A stretch of DNA of 16,681 nucleotides. Source: Thermoplasmata archaeon. Its GTDB lineage: Archaea; Thermoplasmatota; Thermoplasmata; Lutacidiplasmatales; UBA184. Position numbers and translations under genes: made by a program. Positions 1-7,732 of this stretch are shown here, piece by piece; the stretch's first letter is position 1, and the number at the start of each line of letters is the position of its first letter. The stretch is taken from positions 1-16,681 of the forward strand of contig JASHWL010000098.1 of assembly GCA_030044105.1 (NCBI GenBank), read 5' to 3'. The notes under the pieces were generated by a model that saw only the letters and a program-made list of their open reading frames with translations, searched no databases and was not told where the DNA came from.

Positions 1-209
1 GCGGAGACCCCGCCCTGCCGACGGGCGAGGTAGAGGATGGCGAGCGGCGCGACCACGATGATGACGATGATCTCGAGCGGGGCCGCGACGCTCTGGGGGT
101 TGGAGGTCGACGTGAGGCCCGCGGAGCGGAACGGCTCGGCGAGCAGGAGGGCCACGACCTGGGCCCCGACGTAGAGCGCGAGGAGACCGACCCAGCGGAC
201 GCTCCGCAT
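1..209 (-). CDS. Presenilin-like (A22-type) intramembrane aspartyl protease, N-terminal part only
   Basis: The gene starts at ATG (209-207) and runs off the left edge, leaving 69 residues. What is visible is a hydrophobic first helix (about residues 6-24), a short loop, and a second helix (about 46-63) followed by basic residues. The stretch QVVALLLAEPFRSAGL, then NPQSVAAPLEII, resembles from memory the N-terminus of archaeal presenilin homologues such as the Methanoculleus protein: a Q-(I/V)-(I/V)-A helix, 'AGL', then NPxSVAxPL. That family cleaves peptide bonds within membrane helices using YD and GxGD aspartates. Those motifs would lie beyond the edge, so catalytic competence cannot be checked. 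It begins 9 bp after the aIF2-beta stop on the same strand and has no clear Shine-Dalgarno sequence, so it is probably translated from that transcript. An unrelated membrane protein remains possible. Confidence 0.62.
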   Translation of the reverse strand, partial: MRSVRWVGLLALYVGAQVVALLLAEPFRSAGLTSTSNPQSVAAPLEIIVIIVVAPLAILYLARRQGGVS

Positions 210-218
210 CGGGCGACG

Positions 219-836
219 CTACGGCTGGACGATGGCGTAAGCGTTGTTGCCGAGGACCTTCGTGATCTTCGCGTTCACGGTCATCCCGCGCTGCGCCGCG
301 CCGGTCACGAAGATGACGAACCCTTCCTTCTTGGCGACCCCGTCGCCCCGACGGCCCACGTCCTCGATGGTGAGCCGGTAGACCTCGCCGACCACGACCG
401 GGGTCCGCGGCTTCTCGGGCGCGATCACGCGCCGCACGGTCACCGGCCGCTGTGCGCCGCACGCCTCGCAGACCAGCAGCGTGAGCCGCCCCTCCTTCTG
501 GAGGTGCGTGTCGGGGCGCTTGCACTCCGAGCAGATGACGTACTTCGCGGTGTACTCCCGGATCCGCTGCGCGATCTGGTCCTTCGTGAGGCGGCTCTTC
601 AGCACGCCGCGGGGGAGGTCGAGGACGCCGGCGCAGCCGAGCTCCTTCGCGAGGTACTGGATGACGTGGTCCGGCTCGCGCCGGAGCGTGCCCGTGATCT
701 CCTGGAAGTTGCGGATCATCGTGTTCTTCCCGTCGGACATCACGTCCGGCTCCGGCACCTGGAACCGCTCTCCGCCCGTGCGGACCGGAGGCAGCTTCGC
801 GTGCGCGCGCTCGAGGAGGGCTTGGTAGCTTTCCAT
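219..836 (-). CDS. Translation initiation factor aIF2 subunit beta with C-terminal TRAM domain
   Basis: This is the beta subunit of the heterotrimeric factor (alpha, beta, gamma) that brings initiator Met-tRNA to the small ribosomal subunit in archaea. The 205-aa product has an N-terminal helix (about 1-15), the alpha-beta core (about 25-98, with the MSDGKNTMIRNF and KELG segments typical of aIF2-beta/eIF5), and a zinc ribbon with C102-x2-C105 and C123-x2-C126. A TRAM domain follows (about 146-204, VGEVYRLTIEDVGRRGDGVAK). Minimal aIF2-beta is about 135-140 aa. The TRAM extension is known from haloarchaea and some other Euryarchaeota and is thought to bind RNA. The ATG at 836 is chosen because the core begins there; the frame stays open further upstream without any family similarity. 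There is no Shine-Dalgarno sequence. A TTAA about 31 nt upstream could be a weak TATA box in the 47-bp gap after the HAD gene. Confidence 0.95.
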   Translation of the reverse strand: MESYQALLERAHAKLPPVRTGGERFQVPEPDVMSDGKNTMIRNFQEITGTLRREPDHVIQYLAKELGCAGVLDLPRGVLKSRLTKDQIAQRIREYTAKYVICSECKRPDTHLQKEGRLTLLVCEACGAQRPVTVRRVIAPEKPRTPVVVGEVYRLTIEDVGRRGDGVAKKEGFVIFVTGAAQRGMTVNAKITKVLGNNAYAIVQP

Positions 837-863
837 TGGAACAGGTGACGAGCGAGCGGGCCC

Positions 864-871
864 GCTTAACG
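864..871 (-). promoter_or_regulatory. Possible weak TATA-like element for the aIF2-beta gene
   Basis: On the minus strand the sequence CGTTAAGC sits in the 47-bp gap between the HAD stop and the aIF2-beta start, centred about 31 nt before the ATG. Archaeal TATA boxes lie about 26 nt before the transcription start, so this would give a leader of only about 5 nt, matching the lack of a Shine-Dalgarno site. The match is short and weak. The gene may instead rely on readthrough from upstream. Confidence 0.25.
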
Positions 872-883
872 CTTGGCGTCGGG

Positions 884-1555
884 CTACGCCGTGGGAGGGG
901 CCGGGTCCGCGGGGAACTCCTTCAGGATCTCGAGGACCTCGCGAAGATCCGGCCGCGAGACCACGTAGGTCGCCCCGTCGCGCACGGTGTCGTCCTCGGG
1001 CAGGAACGCGATGCCGACCCGGCTGCGCCGGAACAGCCCGACATCGATCTCGGAGTTCCCGACCGAGGCGGTCTCGGCGGGGTCGATCCCGAGCTCGGCC
1101 TGGAGGTCGGCGAGCACGTCCTCCTTGCGGTGGATCGGGACCCGGACGATCCCCTCGCCGGTCAGCCGGCCGTCCGGGTGCAGCGCGAAGCCGTTCGCCC
1201 GGACGTAGTCGATCCCGAGGTCGCGGGCGATGCGATCCGCGAGCAGGTCGATCCCCCCGCTGATGATCGCCGTGCGCACCCCGCGGCCCCGGAGGCCCGC
1301 GATGAGCTCGCGGGCGCCCGGCATCAGCGGCGCCCCGTCGAGGATCGCGTCGACCTCCTGGATCGTGAGGTCGGGGCGGTGCGTCCACCAGATCCGCACG
1401 TCCGAGCGGACGAACTCGAGGTCGTCGATCTCGTAGGCCATGAAGCGACGGAGCCCCTCCGGGTTCCCGGCCCCGAAGTGGGTGTGGACCATGCCCCAGG
1501 AGCTCGGGACGTCGACCAGCGTCCCGTCCATGTCGAGCGCGACCAGCCTAAGCAC
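884..1555 (-). CDS. HAD-superfamily phosphatase, SerB-like (phosphoserine phosphatase-type)
   Basis: A 223-aa phosphohydrolase of the haloacid dehalogenase superfamily, subclass IB-like. Motif I is DMDGTL, with D8 as predicted nucleophile and D10 as acid/base. Motif II is S99 in TAIISGG, motif III is K144 in HRKEDVL, and motif IV is GNSEID (166-171). In motif IV the first Asp of the usual GDxxxD is Asn (N167), while D171 is kept. I recall similar GNSxxD forms in archaeal SerB-like proteins, so this is probably a subfamily trait. Residues 14-85 form the helical cap. Likely substrates are phosphoserine or another small phosphomonoester; sequence alone does not decide. The start is GTG at 1555, which puts the HAD core right at the N-terminus and overlaps the aldo/keto reductase stop by 8 bp, implying coupled translation. 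Confidence 0.85.
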   Translation of the reverse strand: MLRLVALDMDGTLVDVPSSWGMVHTHFGAGNPEGLRRFMAYEIDDLEFVRSDVRIWWTHRPDLTIQEVDAILDGAPLMPGARELIAGLRGRGVRTAIISGGIDLLADRIARDLGIDYVRANGFALHPDGRLTGEGIVRVPIHRKEDVLADLQAELGIDPAETASVGNSEIDVGLFRRSRVGIAFLPEDDTVRDGATYVVSRPDLREVLEILKEFPADPAPPTA

Positions 1556-2540
1556 GGTCGCCCCGCGCGATCGCGTCCGCCCGGTCGAGCACGCGGTCCG
1601 GAGGCCGGACGGCCCACGCGGCCAGGTTCGAGTCGACCTGGTCCGGGCGGCTCATCCCGATCACGGGCGCCGCGCCCTGGCGGGCGAGCCAGTGGAGCGC
1701 GATCGAGGCGAGCGGCACGCCGGCCTCCTCGGCCAGCGCGGCGAGCGCGCGGGCCCGGTCGAGGATCGCGGGGAGGCGGTCGGGCTCGAACAGCCGGTGC
1801 GCGTAGCGCCGCACCTCGGGCGGGATCCGCTTCCCGGTCAGGTAGCGTCCGTGCAGGAGACCGCGCGCGAGGGGGGAGTACGCTTCCACGACGATCCCCT
1901 GGGCGCGGCAGTACGCGAGGATCGGCGCGGCCTCGTCCCGGTCGAAGAGATTGTAGCGGACCTGGTTCACGACCACGCGCGCCTCCGTCAGCGCCGCCTG
2001 CGCCGCGCGGAGCTCGTCCTCCGAGAAGTTCGAGACCCCGATGGCGCCGACCTTCCCCTCCCTCCAGAGCGCCTCCAGCGCCGGCATCGTCTCGGTGAGC
2101 GGGACCTTCGGGTCGGGCGCGTGGACGAGGTAGAGATCGACGGACCGGCGGCCGAGCCGCTCGAGCGAGTTGACGAGGCTCGCGCGGACCTGCGCCGCGT
2201 GCAGGTGCTCCCACGACAGCTTGGTCACGACGAACGCGTCCGGCGCCCCGCCCGCGGCGCGCTGGAGGACCTCCCCGAGCAACCGCTCCGACCGGCCGTT
2301 CCCGTACACCTCGGCGGTGTCGAACCAGCGGAACCCCGCCTCGTAGGCGCGACCGATCGTGGCCTTCGTCCGGGCCTCGTCCTCGGCGGTCCAGCGCCCC
2401 AGGTTCCACAACCCGACGCCGACCGCGGGGTGGCCGCGCGCGCTCCCCGCGAGCGGGAGGGACGGGATGCCCGGAGCGGGGGGCTCGTCGGACCTCGGCC
2501 GGGCGCGGGACTTCCGTGGCGAGCGGGCCCGGGCGGTCAT
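1548..2540 (-). CDS. Aldo/keto reductase (NADPH-dependent oxidoreductase)
   Basis: A 330-aa (beta/alpha)8-barrel oxidoreductase that reduces aldehydes or ketones with NAD(P)H. The catalytic tetrad is complete: D74 and Y79 (FDTAEVYG), K107 (VVTKLSW) and H140 (YLVHAPDP). Later family segments are visible: GVSNF in the middle of the barrel, and the EAYSPLARGLL stretch ahead of the cofactor-binding region. The start is the ATG at 2540, which forms an ATGA overlap with the valS stop. This leaves an unusual Arg/Pro-rich extension of about 30 residues before the barrel (VGVGLWNLG), whereas most relatives begin close to the barrel; no other ATG or GTG lies nearer in frame. No Shine-Dalgarno site is visible, so re-initiation after valS is likely. 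The physiological substrate cannot be named, and the context (valS, HAD phosphatase) does not suggest one. Confidence 0.9.
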   Translation of the reverse strand: MTARARSPRKSRARPRSDEPPAPGIPSLPLAGSARGHPAVGVGLWNLGRWTAEDEARTKATIGRAYEAGFRWFDTAEVYGNGRSERLLGEVLQRAAGGAPDAFVVTKLSWEHLHAAQVRASLVNSLERLGRRSVDLYLVHAPDPKVPLTETMPALEALWREGKVGAIGVSNFSEDELRAAQAALTEARVVVNQVRYNLFDRDEAAPILAYCRAQGIVVEAYSPLARGLLHGRYLTGKRIPPEVRRYAHRLFEPDRLPAILDRARALAALAEEAGVPLASIALHWLARQGAAPVIGMSRPDQVDSNLAAWAVRPPDRVLDRADAIARGDRA

Positions 2541-5215
2541 CCGGCCGGGGGGGAGCCGGCCGCCTTCAAGTGGTCGTCGATGCGCCGCACCCGCTCCGCG
2601 AGGTCGCGGGCCTTCTCCTCGACCTCCGAGACCACCGACGGGGGCGCGCGGGACCGGAAGCCCGCATCCGTGAGCCGCGCCCGCTCCTTCGCGAGGAGCC
2701 CGGTGAGCTTCTCCCGCTCGCGGAGCAACGCCTCCGACGCGGTCGGCGCGTCCGCGGGGCGCTCGAGATAGCACTCCCCCAGCGGTGCGACCCGACCGGC
2801 GGTGCCCGCCGGCGCGGGGTCCGACGCGGCTAGCAGCGTCAGCGAAGCCACGCGCGCCAGCCGTGCGACCGTGGCCCGCTCCCGGGCGAGCACGTCGGCG
2901 ATCTCCGGCCCGGCGGGGCGGACCCAGGCCGGCGGGGTCGTGCCGCTGGGTACCTGCTCCTCGGCCCGGAGGTTCCGGAGCAGCCGGATCGTCTCCAGCA
3001 CCGCCTCCATCGCGACCTCGGCCTCCGGGTCCGCGGGGGCCTCGTCGGCCGGGGTCCAGCGCGAGGTCGCCAGGAGGTCCCCGTCGTGCGGCAGGGCGTG
3101 CCAGAGCTCCTCGGTGACGTGCGGCGCGAACGGGTGCAGCCGGCGGAGCGCGCGCTCCACCACGAACAGCAGCGTGGACCGCGTCTCGCGGAGGAGGGGG
3201 TCGCCTCGGCGCCCGGCGAGCGCCTCCTTCGCGACCTCGACGTATCGGTCCGCGAGGTCGTGCCAGACGAACCCGTGGAGCACGGTCGCGGCCCGCGTCG
3301 GCTCGAACCCCGCGAGCGCCGCGTCGAACTCCTCGGCCGCGCGTCGGTAGCGGGCGAGGATCCACCGGTTCTCGAGGGCGGAGGAGCTCGAGAGCTCGGG
3401 GGACGCGGGAGGCGGAGCGCCCGGGGGCACGTGCGGCAGCGTGAACCGTACCAGGTTCCAGACCTTGGTCAGGAAGTTGCGCGCGCCGTCCAGGGTGGAC
3501 GTGCCGAACGGGCCGTCCTCGGAGACCGGATTGGGAAAGAGCATGGCGAACCGCAGCGCGTCGGCCCCCCGGTCGGAGATCAGGTCCAGGGGGTCGGGCG
3601 AGTTCCCGAGGTGCTTCGACATCCGGTGCCCCTGCTCGTCCTGGAGCATCCCCGTGAAGTAGACGTCGGAGAACGGCGCGCGTCCGGTGAAGCGGTAGCC
3701 CGCCATCATCATCCGGGCGACCCAGAAGAACACGATGTCGCGTCCCGTCACGAGGGCGCTCGTGGGATAGTACTCGGCGAGGTCCTCGGTCCTCTCGGGC
3801 CAGCCGAGCGACGCGAACGGCCACATCCACGAGGTCATCCACGTGTCGAGCACGTCCGGGTCGGGCGTGAGGTCGCGCGAGCCGCAGTGCGCGCACTGCG
3901 TCGGAGGATCGATCGTCACGGTGTCCTGCCCGCAGGCGCGGCAGTGGCTCACCGGGATCGGGTGGCCCCATGGGACCTGGCGCGAGATGCACCAGTCCTG
4001 GATCCCCTCCATCCACCGGAAGAACGTCGGCGTCCAGCGTTCGGGATGCAGCCGGATCTCGCCGGACCGGACCCCCGCGATCGCCGGGGCCGCCAGCGGA
4101 GCCATCCGGACGAACCACTGCATCGACAACCGCGGCTCGATCACGGCGTTCGATCGCTCGGATCGGCCCACGGAGTGCCGGTACCGCTCGGTCCGCACGA
4201 GGAATCCCTCGCGCTCGAGCGCCTCAAGGGTGCGCGCGCGCGCGGTGGACCGGTCCAGTCCGTGGAACTCGGCCGGGACGCCGCTCCCGGTGAGCCGCGC
4301 CGACTCGTCGAAGATCTCGACGGGCGTCGCGAGATCCGGGTGCCGGAGCGCGATCTCCCGGTCGATCGGGTCGTGGCGCGGAGTGATCTTCAGCGCGCCG
4401 GCGCCGAAGGTCGGATCGACCGCCGCGTCGGCGATCACCGGCACCCGCCGATGCGCGAGCGGCACGATCACGAACCGGCCGAGGGCCTCCGCGTACCGCG
4501 CGTCGTCCGGGTGCACGGCGATCGCGACGTCCCCGAACATCGTCTCGGGGCGGACGGTCGCGACCTCCATCCCGCCGAGCGTCCCGTCCGCCCAGGGATA
4601 GCGCACGAACGCGAGCGTCGCGTCCTCCTCCACGTTCTGCACCTCCAGGTCCGAGACCGCGGTCCGGAGGACCGGGTCCCAGTTCACCATCCGCTCCCCG
4701 CGATAGACGAGCCCGTCGTGGTAGAGTGCGACGAAGGCCGTGCGTGTCGCCCGGACGCTTCCCGCGTCCATCGTGTAACGGTACCGGGACCAGTCCAGCG
4801 AGAAACCGCCGGCCCGGAGCTGCTCGACGATGCGCCGCTCGTGGTCCTGCCGCCAACGGTCCACCGCCGCGATCGCTTCCTCCCGCGTGAGCTCCTCGAT
4901 CCGCACCCCTTCCTTCGCGAGCCGGCGCCGCACCTCCACGTACGTCGCGAGGCCGGCGTGGTCGACGCCGGGCACCCAGAGGGTCGCCTCCCCGCGCATG
5001 CGGTGCCACCGGGCGAGCGCGTCCATCACCGAGCCGCCGAGGATGTGGCCCAGCGTGAGCACCCCCGTCACGTTCGGGGGCGGGAGCACCATCGAGAACC
5101 GGGCCCCCGGGGCGCGGGACGGCGCCCGGAACGCGTCGGAACGCGCCCACGCCTCCTGCCACCGGACCTCGATCGCCTTCGGGTCGAAGCGCGGCGCGAG
5201 GGTTACGTCGGTCAG
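2537..5215 (-). CDS. valS: Valyl-tRNA synthetase, bacterial-type architecture, probable CTG start
   Basis: Charges tRNA-Val with valine in the cytoplasm. The 892-aa class I enzyme shows PPPNVTG followed by a HIGH-equivalent TLGH (T54-H57), and a CP1 editing domain (about 200-360, with GAGALKITPRHDPID). Zinc-ligand pairs are C425/C428 and C441/C444. FFWVARM is followed by a KMSKS-equivalent RMSKH (531-535). A helical anticodon domain (about 615-760) and a C-terminal coiled coil (about 824-885, heptad-like, basic and acidic) follow. The coiled coil is typical of bacterial ValRS. The family N-terminus (FDPKAIEVRWQ) begins only about 9 residues in. No ATG, GTG or TTG precedes it nearby, but CTG (5215-5213) overlaps the permease TGA and lies 8 nt after GGGAGG. 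The next in-frame Met (residue 42) would remove conserved sequence. Identity is certain; the start is inferred. Confidence 0.95.
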   Translation of the reverse strand: MTDVTLAPRFDPKAIEVRWQEAWARSDAFRAPSRAPGARFSMVLPPPNVTGVLTLGHILGGSVMDALARWHRMRGEATLWVPGVDHAGLATYVEVRRRLAKEGVRIEELTREEAIAAVDRWRQDHERRIVEQLRAGGFSLDWSRYRYTMDAGSVRATRTAFVALYHDGLVYRGERMVNWDPVLRTAVSDLEVQNVEEDATLAFVRYPWADGTLGGMEVATVRPETMFGDVAIAVHPDDARYAEALGRFVIVPLAHRRVPVIADAAVDPTFGAGALKITPRHDPIDREIALRHPDLATPVEIFDESARLTGSGVPAEFHGLDRSTARARTLEALEREGFLVRTERYRHSVGRSERSNAVIEPRLSMQWFVRMAPLAAPAIAGVRSGEIRLHPERWTPTFFRWMEGIQDWCISRQVPWGHPIPVSHCRACGQDTVTIDPPTQCAHCGSRDLTPDPDVLDTWMTSWMWPFASLGWPERTEDLAEYYPTSALVTGRDIVFFWVARMMMAGYRFTGRAPFSDVYFTGMLQDEQGHRMSKHLGNSPDPLDLISDRGADALRFAMLFPNPVSEDGPFGTSTLDGARNFLTKVWNLVRFTLPHVPPGAPPPASPELSSSSALENRWILARYRRAAEEFDAALAGFEPTRAATVLHGFVWHDLADRYVEVAKEALAGRRGDPLLRETRSTLLFVVERALRRLHPFAPHVTEELWHALPHDGDLLATSRWTPADEAPADPEAEVAMEAVLETIRLLRNLRAEEQVPSGTTPPAWVRPAGPEIADVLARERATVARLARVASLTLLAASDPAPAGTAGRVAPLGECYLERPADAPTASEALLREREKLTGLLAKERARLTDAGFRSRAPPSVVSEVEEKARDLAERVRRIDDHLKAAGSPPAG

Positions 5216-6891
5216 GCCGGTCGCCTCCCGGGGAGCCCGAGCGCGAGCGGCGCGGCGAGCGCAAGCTCGATGAGCGCGACGAGCCCCATGATCAGCAGCG
5301 CGGAGAAGACGGGCGCGGCTGCGAGGAGATGGAAGGCGATCAGCGGGATCCCGGCGAGGATCAGGCCGGGGATCGCGACCGCGATCGCGTACCACGCGCC
5401 CGCGTAGAGGCTCACCAGCGGCGTGCCCTTCTTCCGGGCCCGGCGGAAGAGGAGCGCGAGCTCGAGCAGGGACGCGGCGACCACGGCCGGGAACTCGGCC
5501 GCGATGAACGCCAGGAACACGGCCGGCTGGAACACCCGGAGGACGGTGATCCCGAGCACCAGGCCCGCGGCGACCCCGTAGACCGCGGCCACGAGCGCGA
5601 CCTTCCCGAGGATGAGGGAGCGGTCGGCGAGCGGCAGCGTGCGCCCGTAGGCGTAGGCATTCACCTCGATGGCGAAGAAGGCGGGACCGAAGAAGGTTGC
5701 GAGCAGCGCGGCCGTCGTGACGGCGGCGAGCGCGAGCGCGAGGGCGCCGTTCGAGCCCGGGCCGGTGACGAAGGTGAAGAGCCCGATCGCGAGCGCATCC
5801 AGCACGGGGAACAGGACGAGGAAGGCGTACCCCGGGGTCCGGCTCGCGATCTGGAGGTCCTTCGTCAGGACGGCGCGGGCCGGTCCGTGCGGGACGAGGT
5901 CCCGGACGGAGACCTCCATCTCCCGGGGGGCGACCGGCGGGGCGAGGCCGACCCGTCGCACGGAGCGCATGAGCCATCCGACGGACCACTCCGCGACCAG
6001 CAGGTAGGCCGCCGCCGCCGCGAAGAGGATCGCGACCCCGCTCGCGTCGAGGGTGAGGCTCGCGGTCCCGCCCGTCGAGAGCGGGGCCAGCGCGGCGAAC
6101 GTGAACGGGTACATCGCCAGCAGCACGTCGCGCCCGACCGAGGGGCCCGCGGCCAGCGTCCGGCCGAGGAGCGCGAGGAAGCCCGGGGCCGCCACGCTGA
6201 AGCCGAACATCGCGAACGCGGGCAGGACCCACAGCACGAGGTACGTCCACCGCACGACCGTGCGGCCCCCGCCCCCGCGCGATCCCTGGACCCGACGGAC
6301 GAACGCGCGTCCCGTGACCAGCGCCAGCGCGAGCGCGAAGACGACCGCGCAGACGACCCCGGGGATCGTCACGATCCCGGCGGTCGGCCCCAGCACGAGC
6401 CCCACGAAGAGCGGCGTGGCCACCAGGACCACGATCGCCGGCAGGTCGAACAGCCGCAGGTACAGGAGCCCCGCGACCCGCCCCAGCGTCCGGTCGTCGA
6501 TCGGGAGCGGCTCGATCGTGGCGAGGACGCCCGAGGCGAGGAAGGTCGGGAGGACCTGGAGGCCCGTCCACCACAGGAAGGCGACGTCGAGGCTCAGCAG
6601 GCCGGTGAGGACGCCGGCCTGCAGGACGGGCACGGTGACGACGACGCCGAAGAACGCCCGCTGCGCGATGTGCGGCGCGTCGGCGAGGATCCCGGCGCCG
6701 CCCGCCGCGACCAGGCCGAGCACGACCGCGATGAGGATCTTGCTCTGGACGACCCGCCGCCGCGCCGAGCGCGCCGCGCCGGCGAGGCCGCCCGCGAGCG
6801 GGGCGGCCCCCTGCCGGAAGGCGTAGATCGCCTGCAGGCAGACCTCGGTGAAGGCGACGTCGCTGATCCGCCGCGCCTCGCGCCAGCTCAT
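5212..6891 (-). CDS. ABC exporter permease, about 12 membrane segments
   Basis: A 559-aa polytopic membrane protein and the likely partner of the ATPase encoded just upstream. Hydrophobic segments lie at about 52-71, 80-99, 146-168, 174-196, 214-236, 255-273, 285-304, 355-376, 382-406, 429-450, 456-478, 497-520 and 525-550, with a charged cytoplasmic-looking loop at about 305-350. It looks like the large ABC-2-like permeases found beside stand-alone ATPases in archaea; no substrate signature is visible. The ATG at 6891 is preferred to an in-frame ATG 33 nt upstream. It lies 1 bp after the ATPase stop and has GAGGGT at 6904-6899. The extra N-terminus from the upstream ATG would be Arg-rich and overlap the ATPase. 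The stop overlaps the CTG of valS by 4 bp. Confidence 0.85.
   Translation of the reverse strand: MSWREARRISDVAFTEVCLQAIYAFRQGAAPLAGGLAGAARSARRRVVQSKILIAVVLGLVAAGGAGILADAPHIAQRAFFGVVVTVPVLQAGVLTGLLSLDVAFLWWTGLQVLPTFLASGVLATIEPLPIDDRTLGRVAGLLYLRLFDLPAIVVLVATPLFVGLVLGPTAGIVTIPGVVCAVVFALALALVTGRAFVRRVQGSRGGGGRTVVRWTYLVLWVLPAFAMFGFSVAAPGFLALLGRTLAAGPSVGRDVLLAMYPFTFAALAPLSTGGTASLTLDASGVAILFAAAAAYLLVAEWSVGWLMRSVRRVGLAPPVAPREMEVSVRDLVPHGPARAVLTKDLQIASRTPGYAFLVLFPVLDALAIGLFTFVTGPGSNGALALALAAVTTAALLATFFGPAFFAIEVNAYAYGRTLPLADRSLILGKVALVAAVYGVAAGLVLGITVLRVFQPAVFLAFIAAEFPAVVAASLLELALLFRRARKKGTPLVSLYAGAWYAIAVAIPGLILAGIPLIAFHLLAAAPVFSALLIMGLVALIELALAAPLALGLPGRRPA
5224..5229 (-). promoter_or_regulatory. Ribosome binding site deciding the valS CTG start
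   Basis: GGGAGG on the minus strand ends 8 nt before CTG (5215-5213). The same nine bases, GGGAGGCGA, occur at the same 8-nt spacing before the GTG start of the first MutS-like gene (12953-12961). This supports CTG as the working initiation codon for ValRS. Confidence 0.55.
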
Positions 6892-6892
6892 G

Positions 6893-7687
6893 CTACGCAC
6901 CCTCGAGCGCCCGGACCGCGGCATCGAGCCCCTCGTCCTCCCGCGTGAGGCTCAGGAAGACCTCCTCGAGCGAGGCATCGCCCCGGGCGGCCCGTTCCCG
7001 GAGATCGGAGAGCGACCCCTCGGCCCGCAGCACCCCGTGGTCGAGGATGCCGACCCGGTGGCAGAGCTGCTGCGCGATCTCCATCGTGTGGGTGGAGAAC
7101 AGCACGCCGCGGTCCCCGTCCGTGACGTACCGGGCCAGGAGGTCCTTCATGATGCGGACCGAGCGCGGGTCGAGGCTGTGCAGCGGCTCGTCCAGGACGA
7201 GGAGGGGCGGCTGGTGCAGGAACGCGCCGAGGATCAGCACCTTCTGGCGGGTCCCCATCGAGAGCGACGCGATCGGCTCGTCGAGCTCGCTCTCGAGCCG
7301 GAACGCCGCCCCGAAGGCGTTGGTCCGCGCGCTCGCGTCGAGACGCGGGATCCCGCGGACGCTCGCGACGAATTCGAGGAACTCCCGGGGCGTCAGGGCC
7401 TCGTAGAGCATCGAGGCCTCGGGGACGTAGCCGATGCGTTGCTTCACCCGGAGGGCGTCGGTCGCGACGTCGAGCCCGAAGACGCGGATGCGTCCGGTCG
7501 ACGGGGGCACCAGGCCCACGATCGACTTGATCGTGCTCGACTTCCCGGCCCCGTTCGAGCCCAGGAGGCCGTAGATCTCCCCCCGATGGACGGTCAGGGA
7601 GAGGTGGTCGACCGCACGCCGCTCCCCGTAGACCACCGACAAGTCGTCGATGACGAGGGGGAGTCCGCCGGCGCCGTCGTCGCCCAC
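6893..7687 (-). CDS. ABC transporter ATP-binding protein (ABC-2 exporter type)
   Basis: A 264-aa nucleotide-binding subunit expected to power the adjacent permease at the cytoplasmic membrane face. Walker A is GSNGAGKSS (43-51), the Q-loop position holds Glu (YVPE, E90), and the signature is LSMGTRQK (142-149) rather than LSGGQ. Walker B is LLVLDEP (D166, E167), the D-loop is HSLDP and the switch is H200 (STHTME). The YVPE and SMGxRQ forms are common in ABC-2 drug, lipid or polysaccharide exporters. The C-terminal 40 residues (SLEEVFLSLTRE) match the family's usual tail. The start is GTG at 7687, 45 bp after lysS, with a G-rich run before it but no strong ribosome site. Substrate unknown. Confidence 0.92.
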   Translation of the reverse strand: MGDDGAGGLPLVIDDLSVVYGERRAVDHLSLTVHRGEIYGLLGSNGAGKSSTIKSIVGLVPPSTGRIRVFGLDVATDALRVKQRIGYVPEASMLYEALTPREFLEFVASVRGIPRLDASARTNAFGAAFRLESELDEPIASLSMGTRQKVLILGAFLHQPPLLVLDEPLHSLDPRSVRIMKDLLARYVTDGDRGVLFSTHTMEIAQQLCHRVGILDHGVLRAEGSLSDLRERAARGDASLEEVFLSLTREDEGLDAAVRALEGA

Positions 7688-7732
7688 GCCCCCGGAGCGG
7701 CGGGGCGGCCCTAAACGCCTTCGCGCGCCGCG

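Noticed and set aside
2541..4118. Possible N-terminal extension of the aldo/keto reductase by more than 500 residues
   Set aside because: The extension lies inside valS in another frame and is Arg/Pro-rich without homology; the ATGA overlap at 2540 gives a normal-sized enzyme.
3086..5407. Open frame of about 770 codons on the plus strand opposite valS
   Set aside because: Antisense shadow of a clearly identified synthetase, with biased Arg/His/Asp/Val composition and no domain signature.
6892..6924. Upstream ATG for the ABC permease
   Set aside because: It would overlap the ATPase gene by 32 bp and add a short Arg/Ser-rich tail; ATG 6891 has a better-placed ribosome site.
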